Shown here piece after piece: positions 1-12,474 of a stretch of DNA of 64,000 nt. The notes beneath the pieces were generated by a model, which ran no database searches, was not told the DNA's origin, and saw only the letters and a program-made list of their open reading frames with translations. A program made the position numbers and the translations under genes. Source of the DNA: Rhynchopus euleeides (taxonomy: Eukaryota; Euglenozoa; Diplonemea; Diplonemida; Diplonemidae); assembly GCA_963210315.1 (NCBI GenBank), contig OY723257.1, positions 1 through 64,000 on the forward strand. The letters are read 5' to 3'. Positions within the stretch are counted from its first letter, which is position 1. Every line of letters starts with the position of its first letter.

Positions 1-3000
1 TATCGGTCAGTTTTCACAGAAATTAGTGGAAGATAAACAATCTGTCCCCCAGCCAGGGGTCCCTGTGGTTACTATAATGTATAGTGGAAACCCAGGCTTT
101 TACCACTACAGGGCAGATGCACAATTTTGCGCTTGGAATTTTTTGAGATTTGTTTTTATGGTGAAAAGAACGGAGCGCAACGGACCCAAAAGTAAGCGGG
201 GCCGCCACTTTTCTGCTCAGAATTTTGTTCGACTTTGATAAAAACACTGAATTTCCCCTAACCAGCCAAAAATCCCACCTAAAATCCGGTTTTTGGTGAC
301 GTCGGCAATATTTTCGAAACGGCTCAGAACTAAAAAATTCCTTCGATCGTGGAATTTCCGGGGGGTGTGCCTACCCGAAAACAATTTCGGATTTCAGCCA
401 CTCGAAAATCCGTCCATGTTGGGTGCCATAGGGAAGTGCAACTTTTTGGCTGAAAATTCCTTAGGGAAATCGCCCATAGTAGTTTTATACCGTTTCCGCG
501 GCGAAAACGGGCTGAAAACTGATGACAACGCACCACCACGTCCCGCTAGGTATGGGTAGCGACCCGGGAATATCGGTCAGTTTTCACAGAAATTAGTGGA
601 AGATAAACAATCTGTCCCCCAGCCAGGGGTCCCTGTGGTTACTATAATGTATAGTGGAAACCCAGGCTTTTACCACTACAGGGCAGATGCACAATTTTGC
701 GCTTGGAATTTTTTGAGATTTGTTTTTATGGTGAAAAGAACGGAGCGCAACGGACCCAAAAGTAAGCGGGGCCGCCACTTTTCTGCTCAGAATTTTGTTC
801 GACTTTGATAAAAACACTGAATTTCCCCTAACCAGCCAAAAATCCCACCTAAAATCCGGTTTTTGGTGACGTCGGCAATATTTTCGAAACGGCTCAGAAC
901 TAAAAAATTCCTTCGATCGTGGAATTTCCGGGGGGTGTGCCTACCCGAAAACAATTTCGGATTTCAGCCACTCGAAAATCCGTCCATGTTGGGTGCCATA
1001 GGGAAGTGCAACTTTTTGGCTGAAAATTCCTTAGGGAAATCGCCCATAGTAGTTTTATACCGTTTCCGCGGCGAAAACGGGCTGAAAACTGATGACAACG
1101 CACCACCACGTCCCGCTAGGTATGGGTAGCGACCCGGGAATATCGGTCAGTTTTCACAGAAATTAGTGGAAGATAAACAATCTGTCCCCCAGCCAGGGGT
1201 CCCTGTGGTTACTATAATGTATAGTGGAAACCCAGGCTTTTACCACTACAGGGCAGATGCACAATTTTGCGCTTGGAATTTTTTGAGATTTGTTTTTATG
1301 GTGAAAAGAACGGAGCGCAACGGACCCAAAAGTAAGCGGGGCCGCCACTTTTCTGCTCAGAATTTTGTTCGACTTTGATAAAAACACTGAATTTCCCCTA
1401 ACCAGCCAAAAATCCCACCTAAAATCCGGTTTTTGGTGACGTCGGCAATATTTTCGAAACGGCTCAGAACTAAAAAATTCCTTCGATCGTGGAATTTCCG
1501 GGGGGTGTGCCTACCCGAAAACAATTTCGGATTTCAGCCACTCGAAAATCCGTCCATGTTGGGTGCCATAGGGAAGTGCAACTTTTTGGCTGAAAATTCC
1601 TTAGGGAAATCGCCCATAGTAGTTTTATACCGTTTCCGCGGCGAAAACGGGCTGAAAACTGATGACAACGCACCACCACGTCCCGCTAGGTATGGGTAGC
1701 GACCCGGGAATATCGGTCAGTTTTCACAGAAATTAGTGGAAGATAAACAATCTGTCCCCCAGCCAGGGGTCCCTGTGGTTACTATAATGTATAGTGGAAA
1801 CCCAGGCTTTTACCACTACAGGGCAGATGCACAATTTTGCGCTTGGAATTTTTTGAGATTTGTTTTTATGGTGAAAAGAACGGAGCGCAACGGACCCAAA
1901 AGTAAGCGGGGCCGCCACTTTTCTGCTCAGAATTTTGTTCGACTTTGATAAAAACACTGAATTTCCCCTAACCAGCCAAAAATCCCACCTAAAATCCGGT
2001 TTTTGGTGACGTCGGCAATATTTTCGAAACGGCTCAGAACTAAAAAATTCCTTCGATCGTGGAATTTCCGGGGGGTGTGCCTACCCGAAAACAATTTCGG
2101 ATTTCAGCCACTCGAAAATCCGTCCATGTTGGGTGCCATAGGGAAGTGCAACTTTTTGGCTGAAAATTCCTTAGGGAAATCGCCCATAGTAGTTTTATAC
2201 CGTTTCCGCGGCGAAAACGGGCTGAAAACTGATGACAACGCACCACCACGTCCCGCTAGGTATGGGTAGCGACCCGGGAATATCGGTCAGTTTTCACAGA
2301 AATTAGTGGAAGATAAACAATCTGTCCCCCAGCCAGGGGTCCCTGTGGTTACTATAATGTATAGTGGAAACCCAGGCTTTTACCACTACAGGGCAGATGC
2401 ACAATTTTGCGCTTGGAATTTTTTGAGATTTGTTTTTATGGTGAAAAGAACGGAGCGCAACGGACCCAAAAGTAAGCGGGGCCGCCACTTTTCTGCTCAG
2501 AATTTTGTTCGACTTTGATAAAAACACTGAATTTCCCCTAACCAGCCAAAAATCCCACCTAAAATCCGGTTTTTGGTGACGTCGGCAATATTTTCGAAAC
2601 GGCTCAGAACTAAAAAATTCCTTCGATCGTGGAATTTCCGGGGGGTGTGCCTACCCGAAAACAATTTCGGATTTCAGCCACTCGAAAATCCGTCCATGTT
2701 GGGTGCCATAGGGAAGTGCAACTTTTTGGCTGAAAATTCCTTAGGGAAATCGCCCATAGTAGTTTTATACCGTTTCCGCGGCGAAAACGGGCTGAAAACT
2801 GATGACAACGCACCACCACGTCCCGCTAGGTATGGGTAGCGACCCGGGAATATCGGTCAGTTTTCACAGAAATTAGTGGAAGATAAACAATCTGTCCCCC
2901 AGCCAGGGGTCCCTGTGGTTACTATAATGTATAGTGGAAACCCAGGCTTTTACCACTACAGGGCAGATGCACAATTTTGCGCTTGGAATTTTTTGAGATT

Positions 3001-6000
3001 TGTTTTTATGGTGAAAAGAACGGAGCGCAACGGACCCAAAAGTAAGCGGGGCCGCCACTTTTCTGCTCAGAATTTTGTTCGACTTTGATAAAAACACTGA
3101 ATTTCCCCTAACCAGCCAAAAATCCCACCTAAAATCCGGTTTTTGGTGACGTCGGCAATATTTTCGAAACGGCTCAGAACTAAAAAATTCCTTCGATCGT
3201 GGAATTTCCGGGGGGTGTGCCTACCCGAAAACAATTTCGGATTTCAGCCACTCGAAAATCCGTCCATGTTGGGTGCCATAGGGAAGTGCAACTTTTTGGC
3301 TGAAAATTCCTTAGGGAAATCGCCCATAGTAGTTTTATACCGTTTCCGCGGCGAAAACGGGCTGAAAACTGATGACAACGCACCACCACGTCCCGCTAGG
3401 TATGGGTAGCGACCCGGGAATATCGGTCAGTTTTCACAGAAATTAGTGGAAGATAAACAATCTGTCCCCCAGCCAGGGGTCCCTGTGGTTACTATAATGT
3501 ATAGTGGAAACCCAGGCTTTTACCACTACAGGGCAGATGCACAATTTTGCGCTTGGAATTTTTTGAGATTTGTTTTTATGGTGAAAAGAACGGAGCGCAA
3601 CGGACCCAAAAGTAAGCGGGGCCGCCACTTTTCTGCTCAGAATTTTGTTCGACTTTGATAAAAACACTGAATTTCCCCTAACCAGCCAAAAATCCCACCT
3701 AAAATCCGGTTTTTGGTGACGTCGGCAATATTTTCGAAACGGCTCAGAACTAAAAAATTCCTTCGATCGTGGAATTTCCGGGGGGTGTGCCTACCCGAAA
3801 ACAATTTCGGATTTCAGCCACTCGAAAATCCGTCCATGTTGGGTGCCATAGGGAAGTGCAACTTTTTGGCTGAAAATTCCTTAGGGAAATCGCCCATAGT
3901 AGTTTTATACCGTTTCCGCGGCGAAAACGGGCTGAAAACTGATGACAACGCACCACCACGTCCCGCTAGGTATGGGTAGCGACCCGGGAATATCGGTCAG
4001 TTTTCACAGAAATTAGTGGAAGATAAACAATCTGTCCCCCAGCCAGGGGTCCCTGTGGTTACTATAATGTATAGTGGAAACCCAGGCTTTTACCACTACA
4101 GGGCAGATGCACAATTTTGCGCTTGGAATTTTTTGAGATTTGTTTTTATGGTGAAAAGAACGGAGCGCAACGGACCCAAAAGTAAGCGGGGCCGCCACTT
4201 TTCTGCTCAGAATTTTGTTCGACTTTGATAAAAACACTGAATTTCCCCTAACCAGCCAAAAATCCCACCTAAAATCCGGTTTTTGGTGACGTCGGCAATA
4301 TTTTCGAAACGGCTCAGAACTAAAAAATTCCTTCGATCGTGGAATTTCCGGGGGGTGTGCCTACCCGAAAACAATTTCGGATTTCAGCCACTCGAAAATC
4401 CGTCCATGTTGGGTGCCATAGGGAAGTGCAACTTTTTGGCTGAAAATTCCTTAGGGAAATCGCCCATAGTAGTTTTATACCGTTTCCGCGGCGAAAACGG
4501 GCTGAAAACTGATGACAACGCACCACCACGTCCCGCTAGGTATGGGTAGCGACCCGGGAATATCGGTCAGTTTTCACAGAAATTAGTGGAAGATAAACAA
4601 TCTGTCCCCCAGCCAGGGGTCCCTGTGGTTACTATAATGTATAGTGGAAACCCAGGCTTTTACCACTACAGGGCAGATGCACAATTTTGCGCTTGGAATT
4701 TTTTGAGATTTGTTTTTATGGTGAAAAGAACGGAGCGCAACGGACCCAAAAGTAAGCGGGGCCGCCACTTTTCTGCTCAGAATTTTGTTCGACTTTGATA
4801 AAAACACTGAATTTCCCCTAACCAGCCAAAAATCCCACCTAAAATCCGGTTTTTGGTGACGTCGGCAATATTTTCGAAACGGCTCAGAACTAAAAAATTC
4901 CTTCGATCGTGGAATTTCCGGGGGGTGTGCCTACCCGAAAACAATTTCGGATTTCAGCCACTCGAAAATCCGTCCATGTTGGGTGCCATAGGGAAGTGCA
5001 ACTTTTTGGCTGAAAATTCCTTAGGGAAATCGCCCATAGTAGTTTTATACCGTTTCCGCGGCGAAAACGGGCTGAAAACTGATGACAACGCACCACCACG
5101 TCCCGCTAGGTATGGGTAGCGACCCGGGAATATCGGTCAGTTTTCACAGAAATTAGTGGAAGATAAACAATCTGTCCCCCAGCCAGGGGTCCCTGTGGTT
5201 ACTATAATGTATAGTGGAAACCCAGGCTTTTACCACTACAGGGCAGATGCACAATTTTGCGCTTGGAATTTTTTGAGATTTGTTTTTATGGTGAAAAGAA
5301 CGGAGCGCAACGGACCCAAAAGTAAGCGGGGCCGCCACTTTTCTGCTCAGAATTTTGTTCGACTTTGATAAAAACACTGAATTTCCCCTAACCAGCCAAA
5401 AATCCCACCTAAAATCCGGTTTTTGGTGACGTCGGCAATATTTTCGAAACGGCTCAGAACTAAAAAATTCCTTCGATCGTGGAATTTCCGGGGGGTGTGC
5501 CTACCCGAAAACAATTTCGGATTTCAGCCACTCGAAAATCCGTCCATGTTGGGTGCCATAGGGAAGTGCAACTTTTTGGCTGAAAATTCCTTAGGGAAAT
5601 CGCCCATAGTAGTTTTATACCGTTTCCGCGGCGAAAACGGGCTGAAAACTGATGACAACGCACCACCACGTCCCGCTAGGTATGGGTAGCGACCCGGGAA
5701 TATCGGTCAGTTTTCACAGAAATTAGTGGAAGATAAACAATCTGTCCCCCAGCCAGGGGTCCCTGTGGTTACTATAATGTATAGTGGAAACCCAGGCTTT
5801 TACCACTACAGGGCAGATGCACAATTTTGCGCTTGGAATTTTTTGAGATTTGTTTTTATGGTGAAAAGAACGGAGCGCAACGGACCCAAAAGTAAGCGGG
5901 GCCGCCACTTTTCTGCTCAGAATTTTGTTCGACTTTGATAAAAACACTGAATTTCCCCTAACCAGCCAAAAATCCCACCTAAAATCCGGTTTTTGGTGAC

Positions 6001-9000
6001 GTCGGCAATATTTTCGAAACGGCTCAGAACTAAAAAATTCCTTCGATCGTGGAATTTCCGGGGGGTGTGCCTACCCGAAAACAATTTCGGATTTCAGCCA
6101 CTCGAAAATCCGTCCATGTTGGGTGCCATAGGGAAGTGCAACTTTTTGGCTGAAAATTCCTTAGGGAAATCGCCCATAGTAGTTTTATACCGTTTCCGCG
6201 GCGAAAACGGGCTGAAAACTGATGACAACGCACCACCACGTCCCGCTAGGTATGGGTAGCGACCCGGGAATATCGGTCAGTTTTCACAGAAATTAGTGGA
6301 AGATAAACAATCTGTCCCCCAGCCAGGGGTCCCTGTGGTTACTATAATGTATAGTGGAAACCCAGGCTTTTACCACTACAGGGCAGATGCACAATTTTGC
6401 GCTTGGAATTTTTTGAGATTTGTTTTTATGGTGAAAAGAACGGAGCGCAACGGACCCAAAAGTAAGCGGGGCCGCCACTTTTCTGCTCAGAATTTTGTTC
6501 GACTTTGATAAAAACACTGAATTTCCCCTAACCAGCCAAAAATCCCACCTAAAATCCGGTTTTTGGTGACGTCGGCAATATTTTCGAAACGGCTCAGAAC
6601 TAAAAAATTCCTTCGATCGTGGAATTTCCGGGGGGTGTGCCTACCCGAAAACAATTTCGGATTTCAGCCACTCGAAAATCCGTCCATGTTGGGTGCCATA
6701 GGGAAGTGCAACTTTTTGGCTGAAAATTCCTTAGGGAAATCGCCCATAGTAGTTTTATACCGTTTCCGCGGCGAAAACGGGCTGAAAACTGATGACAACG
6801 CACCACCACGTCCCGCTAGGTATGGGTAGCGACCCGGGAATATCGGTCAGTTTTCACAGAAATTAGTGGAAGATAAACAATCTGTCCCCCAGCCAGGGGT
6901 CCCTGTGGTTACTATAATGTATAGTGGAAACCCAGGCTTTTACCACTACAGGGCAGATGCACAATTTTGCGCTTGGAATTTTTTGAGATTTGTTTTTATG
7001 GTGAAAAGAACGGAGCGCAACGGACCCAAAAGTAAGCGGGGCCGCCACTTTTCTGCTCAGAATTTTGTTCGACTTTGATAAAAACACTGAATTTCCCCTA
7101 ACCAGCCAAAAATCCCACCTAAAATCCGGTTTTTGGTGACGTCGGCAATATTTTCGAAACGGCTCAGAACTAAAAAATTCCTTCGATCGTGGAATTTCCG
7201 GGGGGTGTGCCTACCCGAAAACAATTTCGGATTTCAGCCACTCGAAAATCCGTCCATGTTGGGTGCCATAGGGAAGTGCAACTTTTTGGCTGAAAATTCC
7301 TTAGGGAAATCGCCCATAGTAGTTTTATACCGTTTCCGCGGCGAAAACGGGCTGAAAACTGATGACAACGCACCACCACGTCCCGCTAGGTATGGGTAGC
7401 GACCCGGGAATATCGGTCAGTTTTCACAGAAATTAGTGGAAGATAAACAATCTGTCCCCCAGCCAGGGGTCCCTGTGGTTACTATAATGTATAGTGGAAA
7501 CCCAGGCTTTTACCACTACAGGGCAGATGCACAATTTTGCGCTTGGAATTTTTTGAGATTTGTTTTTATGGTGAAAAGAACGGAGCGCAACGGACCCAAA
7601 AGTAAGCGGGGCCGCCACTTTTCTGCTCAGAATTTTGTTCGACTTTGATAAAAACACTGAATTTCCCCTAACCAGCCAAAAATCCCACCTAAAATCCGGT
7701 TTTTGGTGACGTCGGCAATATTTTCGAAACGGCTCAGAACTAAAAAATTCCTTCGATCGTGGAATTTCCGGGGGGTGTGCCTACCCGAAAACAATTTCGG
7801 ATTTCAGCCACTCGAAAATCCGTCCATGTTGGGTGCCATAGGGAAGTGCAACTTTTTGGCTGAAAATTCCTTAGGGAAATCGCCCATAGTAGTTTTATAC
7901 CGTTTCCGCGGCGAAAACGGGCTGAAAACTGATGACAACGCACCACCACGTCCCGCTAGGTATGGGTAGCGACCCGGGAATATCGGTCAGTTTTCACAGA
8001 AATTAGTGGAAGATAAACAATCTGTCCCCCAGCCAGGGGTCCCTGTGGTTACTATAATGTATAGTGGAAACCCAGGCTTTTACCACTACAGGGCAGATGC
8101 ACAATTTTGCGCTTGGAATTTTTTGAGATTTGTTTTTATGGTGAAAAGAACGGAGCGCAACGGACCCAAAAGTAAGCGGGGCCGCCACTTTTCTGCTCAG
8201 AATTTTGTTCGACTTTGATAAAAACACTGAATTTCCCCTAACCAGCCAAAAATCCCACCTAAAATCCGGTTTTTGGTGACGTCGGCAATATTTTCGAAAC
8301 GGCTCAGAACTAAAAAATTCCTTCGATCGTGGAATTTCCGGGGGGTGTGCCTACCCGAAAACAATTTCGGATTTCAGCCACTCGAAAATCCGTCCATGTT
8401 GGGTGCCATAGGGAAGTGCAACTTTTTGGCTGAAAATTCCTTAGGGAAATCGCCCATAGTAGTTTTATACCGTTTCCGCGGCGAAAACGGGCTGAAAACT
8501 GATGACAACGCACCACCACGTCCCGCTAGGTATGGGTAGCGACCCGGGAATATCGGTCAGTTTTCACAGAAATTAGTGGAAGATAAACAATCTGTCCCCC
8601 AGCCAGGGGTCCCTGTGGTTACTATAATGTATAGTGGAAACCCAGGCTTTTACCACTACAGGGCAGATGCACAATTTTGCGCTTGGAATTTTTTGAGATT
8701 TGTTTTTATGGTGAAAAGAACGGAGCGCAACGGACCCAAAAGTAAGCGGGGCCGCCACTTTTCTGCTCAGAATTTTGTTCGACTTTGATAAAAACACTGA
8801 ATTTCCCCTAACCAGCCAAAAATCCCACCTAAAATCCGGTTTTTGGTGACGTCGGCAATATTTTCGAAACGGCTCAGAACTAAAAAATTCCTTCGATCGT
8901 GGAATTTCCGGGGGGTGTGCCTACCCGAAAACAATTTCGGATTTCAGCCACTCGAAAATCCGTCCATGTTGGGTGCCATAGGGAAGTGCAACTTTTTGGC

Positions 9001-9629
9001 TGAAAATTCCTTAGGGAAATCGCCCATAGTAGTTTTATACCGTTTCCGCGGCGAAAACGGGCTGAAAACTGATGACAACGCACCACCACGTCCCGCTAGG
9101 TATGGGTAGCGACCCGGGAATATCGGTCAGTTTTCACAGAAATTAGTGGAAGATAAACAATCTGTCCCCCAGCCAGGGGTCCCTGTGGTTACTATAATGT
9201 ATAGTGGAAACCCAGGCTTTTACCACTACAGGGCAGATGCACAATTTTGCGCTTGGAATTTTTTGAGATTTGTTTTTATGGTGAAAAGAACGGAGCGCAA
9301 CGGACCCAAAAGTAAGCGGGGCCGCCACTTTTCTGCTCAGAATTTTGTTCGACTTTGATAAAAACACTGAATTTCCCCTAACCAGCCAAAAATCCCACCT
9401 AAAATCCGGTTTTTGGTGACGTCGGCAATATTTTCGAAACGGCTCAGAACTAAAAAATTCCTTCGATCGTGGAATTTCCGGGGGGTGTGCCTACCCGAAA
9501 ACAATTTCGGATTTCAGCCACTCGAAAATCCGTCCATGTTGGGTGCCATAGGGAAGTGCAACTTTTTGGCTGAAAATTCCTTAGGGAAATCGCCCATAGT
9601 AGTTTTATACCGTTTCCGCGGCGAAAACG
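1..9629. repeat. 570-bp satellite tandem array, about 16.9 copies
   Basis: A 570-bp unit beginning TATCGGTCAGTTTTCACAG recurs at 1, 571, 1141 and so on to 9121. Every copy I compared is identical, and the last departs from the unit at 9630 (GCGAAAACG then ACCTCAAAAC instead of GGCTGAAAAC). The array starts at the window edge, so it probably continues to the left. The unit is AT-richer than the gene regions, has poly-T patches and carries a short inverted repeat (GAAAACTGA ... TCAGTTTTC) across the unit junction. Four short open frames per unit (69-88 codons, two per strand, overlapping) show no family features and are not called as genes. Near-zero divergence implies recent amplification or strong homogenisation. 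Centromeric, subtelomeric or intergenic satellite are all possible. Confidence 0.97.
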
Positions 9630-10045
9630 ACCTCAAAACCGACGGTACGGCATTACGGTGACAAGGGCTAGCGAGCAACAATCATTTGCGACATTGGACG
9701 GGCAAAAAGACGCAGCAGAAGATGTAGCGGATGCGTAAGGCAATGCGACCCGTTTTTGCTGTTTTTTTGCTGCTTTTGCGTCTGCACGTCGCTGTCTTGC
9801 ACTGCGATATTTGCGGTGCTGTCGCTGTTTGAGCTTGCGCCCTATTTTTGTGTCGATTGTTCGGGCATTGCCCTGTTGGCGGTGTGGTGGACTGGGTGTT
9901 GTGTATGCAATTGAGCGGCAATGTCTGGCAGGTAAGTGTCCAAGGGAGTGCGGTTTGTGGGGTTTGGGGGTGTTTTCCTACCTTTAAGTTTGTCGCTCTG
10001 TATTTTTCTCTCTGTCTGTCTGTCGTTGGTTATGCCCTAAGACTG
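9630..10045. other. Satellite edge and intergenic DNA without a supported gene
   Basis: Right flank of the satellite and 3' flank of the minus-strand gene at 10046. It contains T-rich and GT-rich stretches and no open frame with coding character. Confidence 0.5.
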
Positions 10046-10177
10046 TTAGCCAAGCCTGGGAGGAGTACACACATCACGGCAGGCGTGATGCACGTTCGAG
10101 TCTTTCAGGGAGAAGAAAGAAAATATTGGCACATGTGGGAGGCAAGGGATTCTAACCGGGTTTGCGGGTTTGCGGGT

Positions 10178-10263
<86 letters not shown>

Positions 10264-12151
10264 GAATCGTTCCAGCTTCCTGCACTGCGCTCTTGATCAG
10301 CTGGGCATACTCATTGTGCTCGATGAGCAGGTTCCGGATGGAGTGGTACTGCCCCTCCAACCCATCAACCATTGCAGTGTCCGTCATGTTTGCCATCTGG
10401 TCGTTGGCGATTCCTGCACCCCCCATGATCCAGAGCTGCTGGCGTACCGTTGGATCGTTCGAAATGGCGACAAGCTTCTTGATTCCCTTTCCCTTGAGAA
10501 TGACATTGTGCACACCAGAAGTTGAGCTGCCAAAGAGGTTGTGTGGGCTGTGGCGAGACACAGACATCTGAAAGAAGCCGTTGATGCGCACAATGTTTTG
10601 AAGAACTGCGGGTGTTCGAAGAAGAGCATGGTGTTCGCCGTTGAGGTAAGTAATTGGGGGGATGCCAATTGATTTTCCATGGCAGCAAGGTCCGTGGCCA
10701 GCAGATTGGCGCTCAGCATCAAAGAGGAGTGCCCCACACTTTGAGCATTCATGTGTTGCGTCCCCTGCGTCATGGTACTGACCCTCCGTCGTTGTGTCAT
10801 CCCAGTCTTCCAGCTTGATCGCCCCTCGATGCCTGCGTGGGTCAAGGGATCTCGAAACTTGACGTGCTTCAGTCAGCTCTTGGAATTTCGACCTCAGTGC
10901 AACACTCTCCTCAGGATTCGCCAGAATCTGGGCACCCCTCTTCTCAAGCCACTCCTCCTTCAGAGCAGCACCACGAACCTGTGCTGCCTCAAGGGTGTTC
11001 GAGGGGTACCTCTGACGCTCCTCCAGGAGTTCGGTTGTCAGAAGGTAACGCTCATGAGAGGTCAGCCCTGATGATAGAGGGAAGTGGGGTTGCCAGTAGT
11101 TGTCGAGGTCAGGAAATGCCCTTCTCAGGTCCCCATATTGCCCCTTTTGTTCGAGAATGAGGAGTTGTGCGACCACCCGCACAGAAGGACCGTCGGAGGG
11201 GGTGATGGTTAATCCAGAAAGGAGGCAGAAGTTTTCATGTGCGGCCTTTCCGGCAGCAGTTCTGGCATCTTTCGTGCACCACTGGCACTTGAATACCTGT
11301 GGAGGAAGTCGGCGGCTGTTGCCACAGTTCCCGCGGTGGCGGCACATGTCCGTGTAGGTTGGGAAGTCGTTCCCACACTTGCCACACACAGTCATATTCT
11401 TCTTGACGTCACAGTCGTCTGCCATGTGTGCGCGGATCAGAACCCGTGTTGGTGCTGTTGCACAGCAGAGATGACACACCCAGTGGTCTCCCTGCCTTGA
11501 GAACTCGCCCCCACCACCCATAACACCGCAGCTGTTGTTGAGGTCGGACATTGGTGCCGAATGCAGGGACGAAGGCTGCTCCAGATAGATTTGGATGATC
11601 CCGAGGAGGAGAAGAAGGTTGACACAGGCCATCTTGAAATTCCACATGAACTGGATAAGAGAAGGGTGCGTCAGCGCTGCAGCAGATGCCCAGAGGAGGA
11701 GCGTGAGAAGTGAGGATGTCTTCGGGTCGTCCGTCAGGTGCTGCCCCTTTTGTTCAGCACAGCTGTTTGCAAGGTCAGCTGCCTCGATGAAGTGAATGAA
11801 GTAGACAACGAGCAGCACCAGAAAGACAACTGCAGACATGAGGGGCCATTCGTTCGGGTTACTTCTGTAACACTTCCAAATCCAGATCCCTGACTGGTAG
11901 AAGACTGCCATTTGGAATCCGAAAGCTGCAGCGCAGGTCAGAAGAATGTGTGTCAGGGCGGTGCGCAGCAGGACCTGAATCGTCCGTCTCCCCCGGCTCC
12001 TTGCAGGGTGAAGAAGAGGCCTGCGGGTACGGTTGCGCGGTTTGTCGAGGGGCGGCACATCAGGAAGGCAGCAGACCACAGCCGGATCGTAGAAGCACCC
12101 AATGGTGATCAACCAGCAGCAGACAAGCAACAGCAGTCGCATGCCTCTCAT
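10046..12151 (-). CDS. Multi-pass membrane protein with zinc-finger clusters and a Helitron-N-like cysteine motif; Q29 tract
   Basis: An uninterrupted 701-codon frame with an ATG at 12151. Residues 1-20 (MRGMRLLLLVCCWLITIG) read as a signal or first membrane segment, followed by an Arg-rich stretch and about four hydrophobic segments before residue 200. Next come cysteine clusters: CHLCC, then CGKCGNDFPTYTDMCRHRGNC and CQWC...HENFC, which are C2H2/C2HC-like. Around residues 465-540 the pattern CSKCGALLFDAER ... CCHGK ... IPP resembles the zinc motif at the N terminus of Helitron-encoded proteins (inference from motif only). No Rep or helicase domain follows; instead 29 CAA-coded glutamines lead into TRKPANP, which is encoded by the same octamer that forms the giant arrays nearby. 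The C terminus may therefore have been altered by repeat expansion. Function unknown. A plausible splice acceptor (ACTATCGCAG) lies upstream of the ATG. Confidence 0.7.
10158..10264. repeat. Octamer seed (GGGTTTGC, nearly 3 units) joined to a 29-unit TTG microsatellite
   Basis: GGGTTTGCGGGTTTGCGGG and a further TTTG at 10158-10180 run straight into (TTG)29, which is (CAA)29 on the coding strand. The tract lies inside the minus-strand frame and codes for polyglutamine plus TRKPANP. Confidence 0.95.
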
Positions 12152-12474
12152 TGTTTTCAGTTCGAGGGGTAAAGTGTGTGTATCCTGCGATAGTGGTGGT
12201 GGATGTGGAAGTACAATGTAGAATCAAGAAGAAACTGCAGTGACAAATACAAAGGAGGTTGGGGGGGTCCGTGGGATGGGGGGTCTCTCTCCTCTCGCCT
12301 TCGAAGCAAGTGCAATTCCAAATAGACTTCCATAGAATCCCCCGAATAGATATTTGTTCCCTCGCCCTCCCTTCCACACTCTTACTTCCCCTCCCTGGCC
12401 ATGTGATTTCCTTCAAATCTTTTCCCCCCTGTTTTTGTTTGTTGCCGAATAAAGTTGTCTCCCCCCCTCCGCAC

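Noticed and set aside
1..9629. Four recurring 69-88-codon frames in each satellite unit
   Set aside because: They overlap on both strands, have no domain features, and recur only because the unit is copied.
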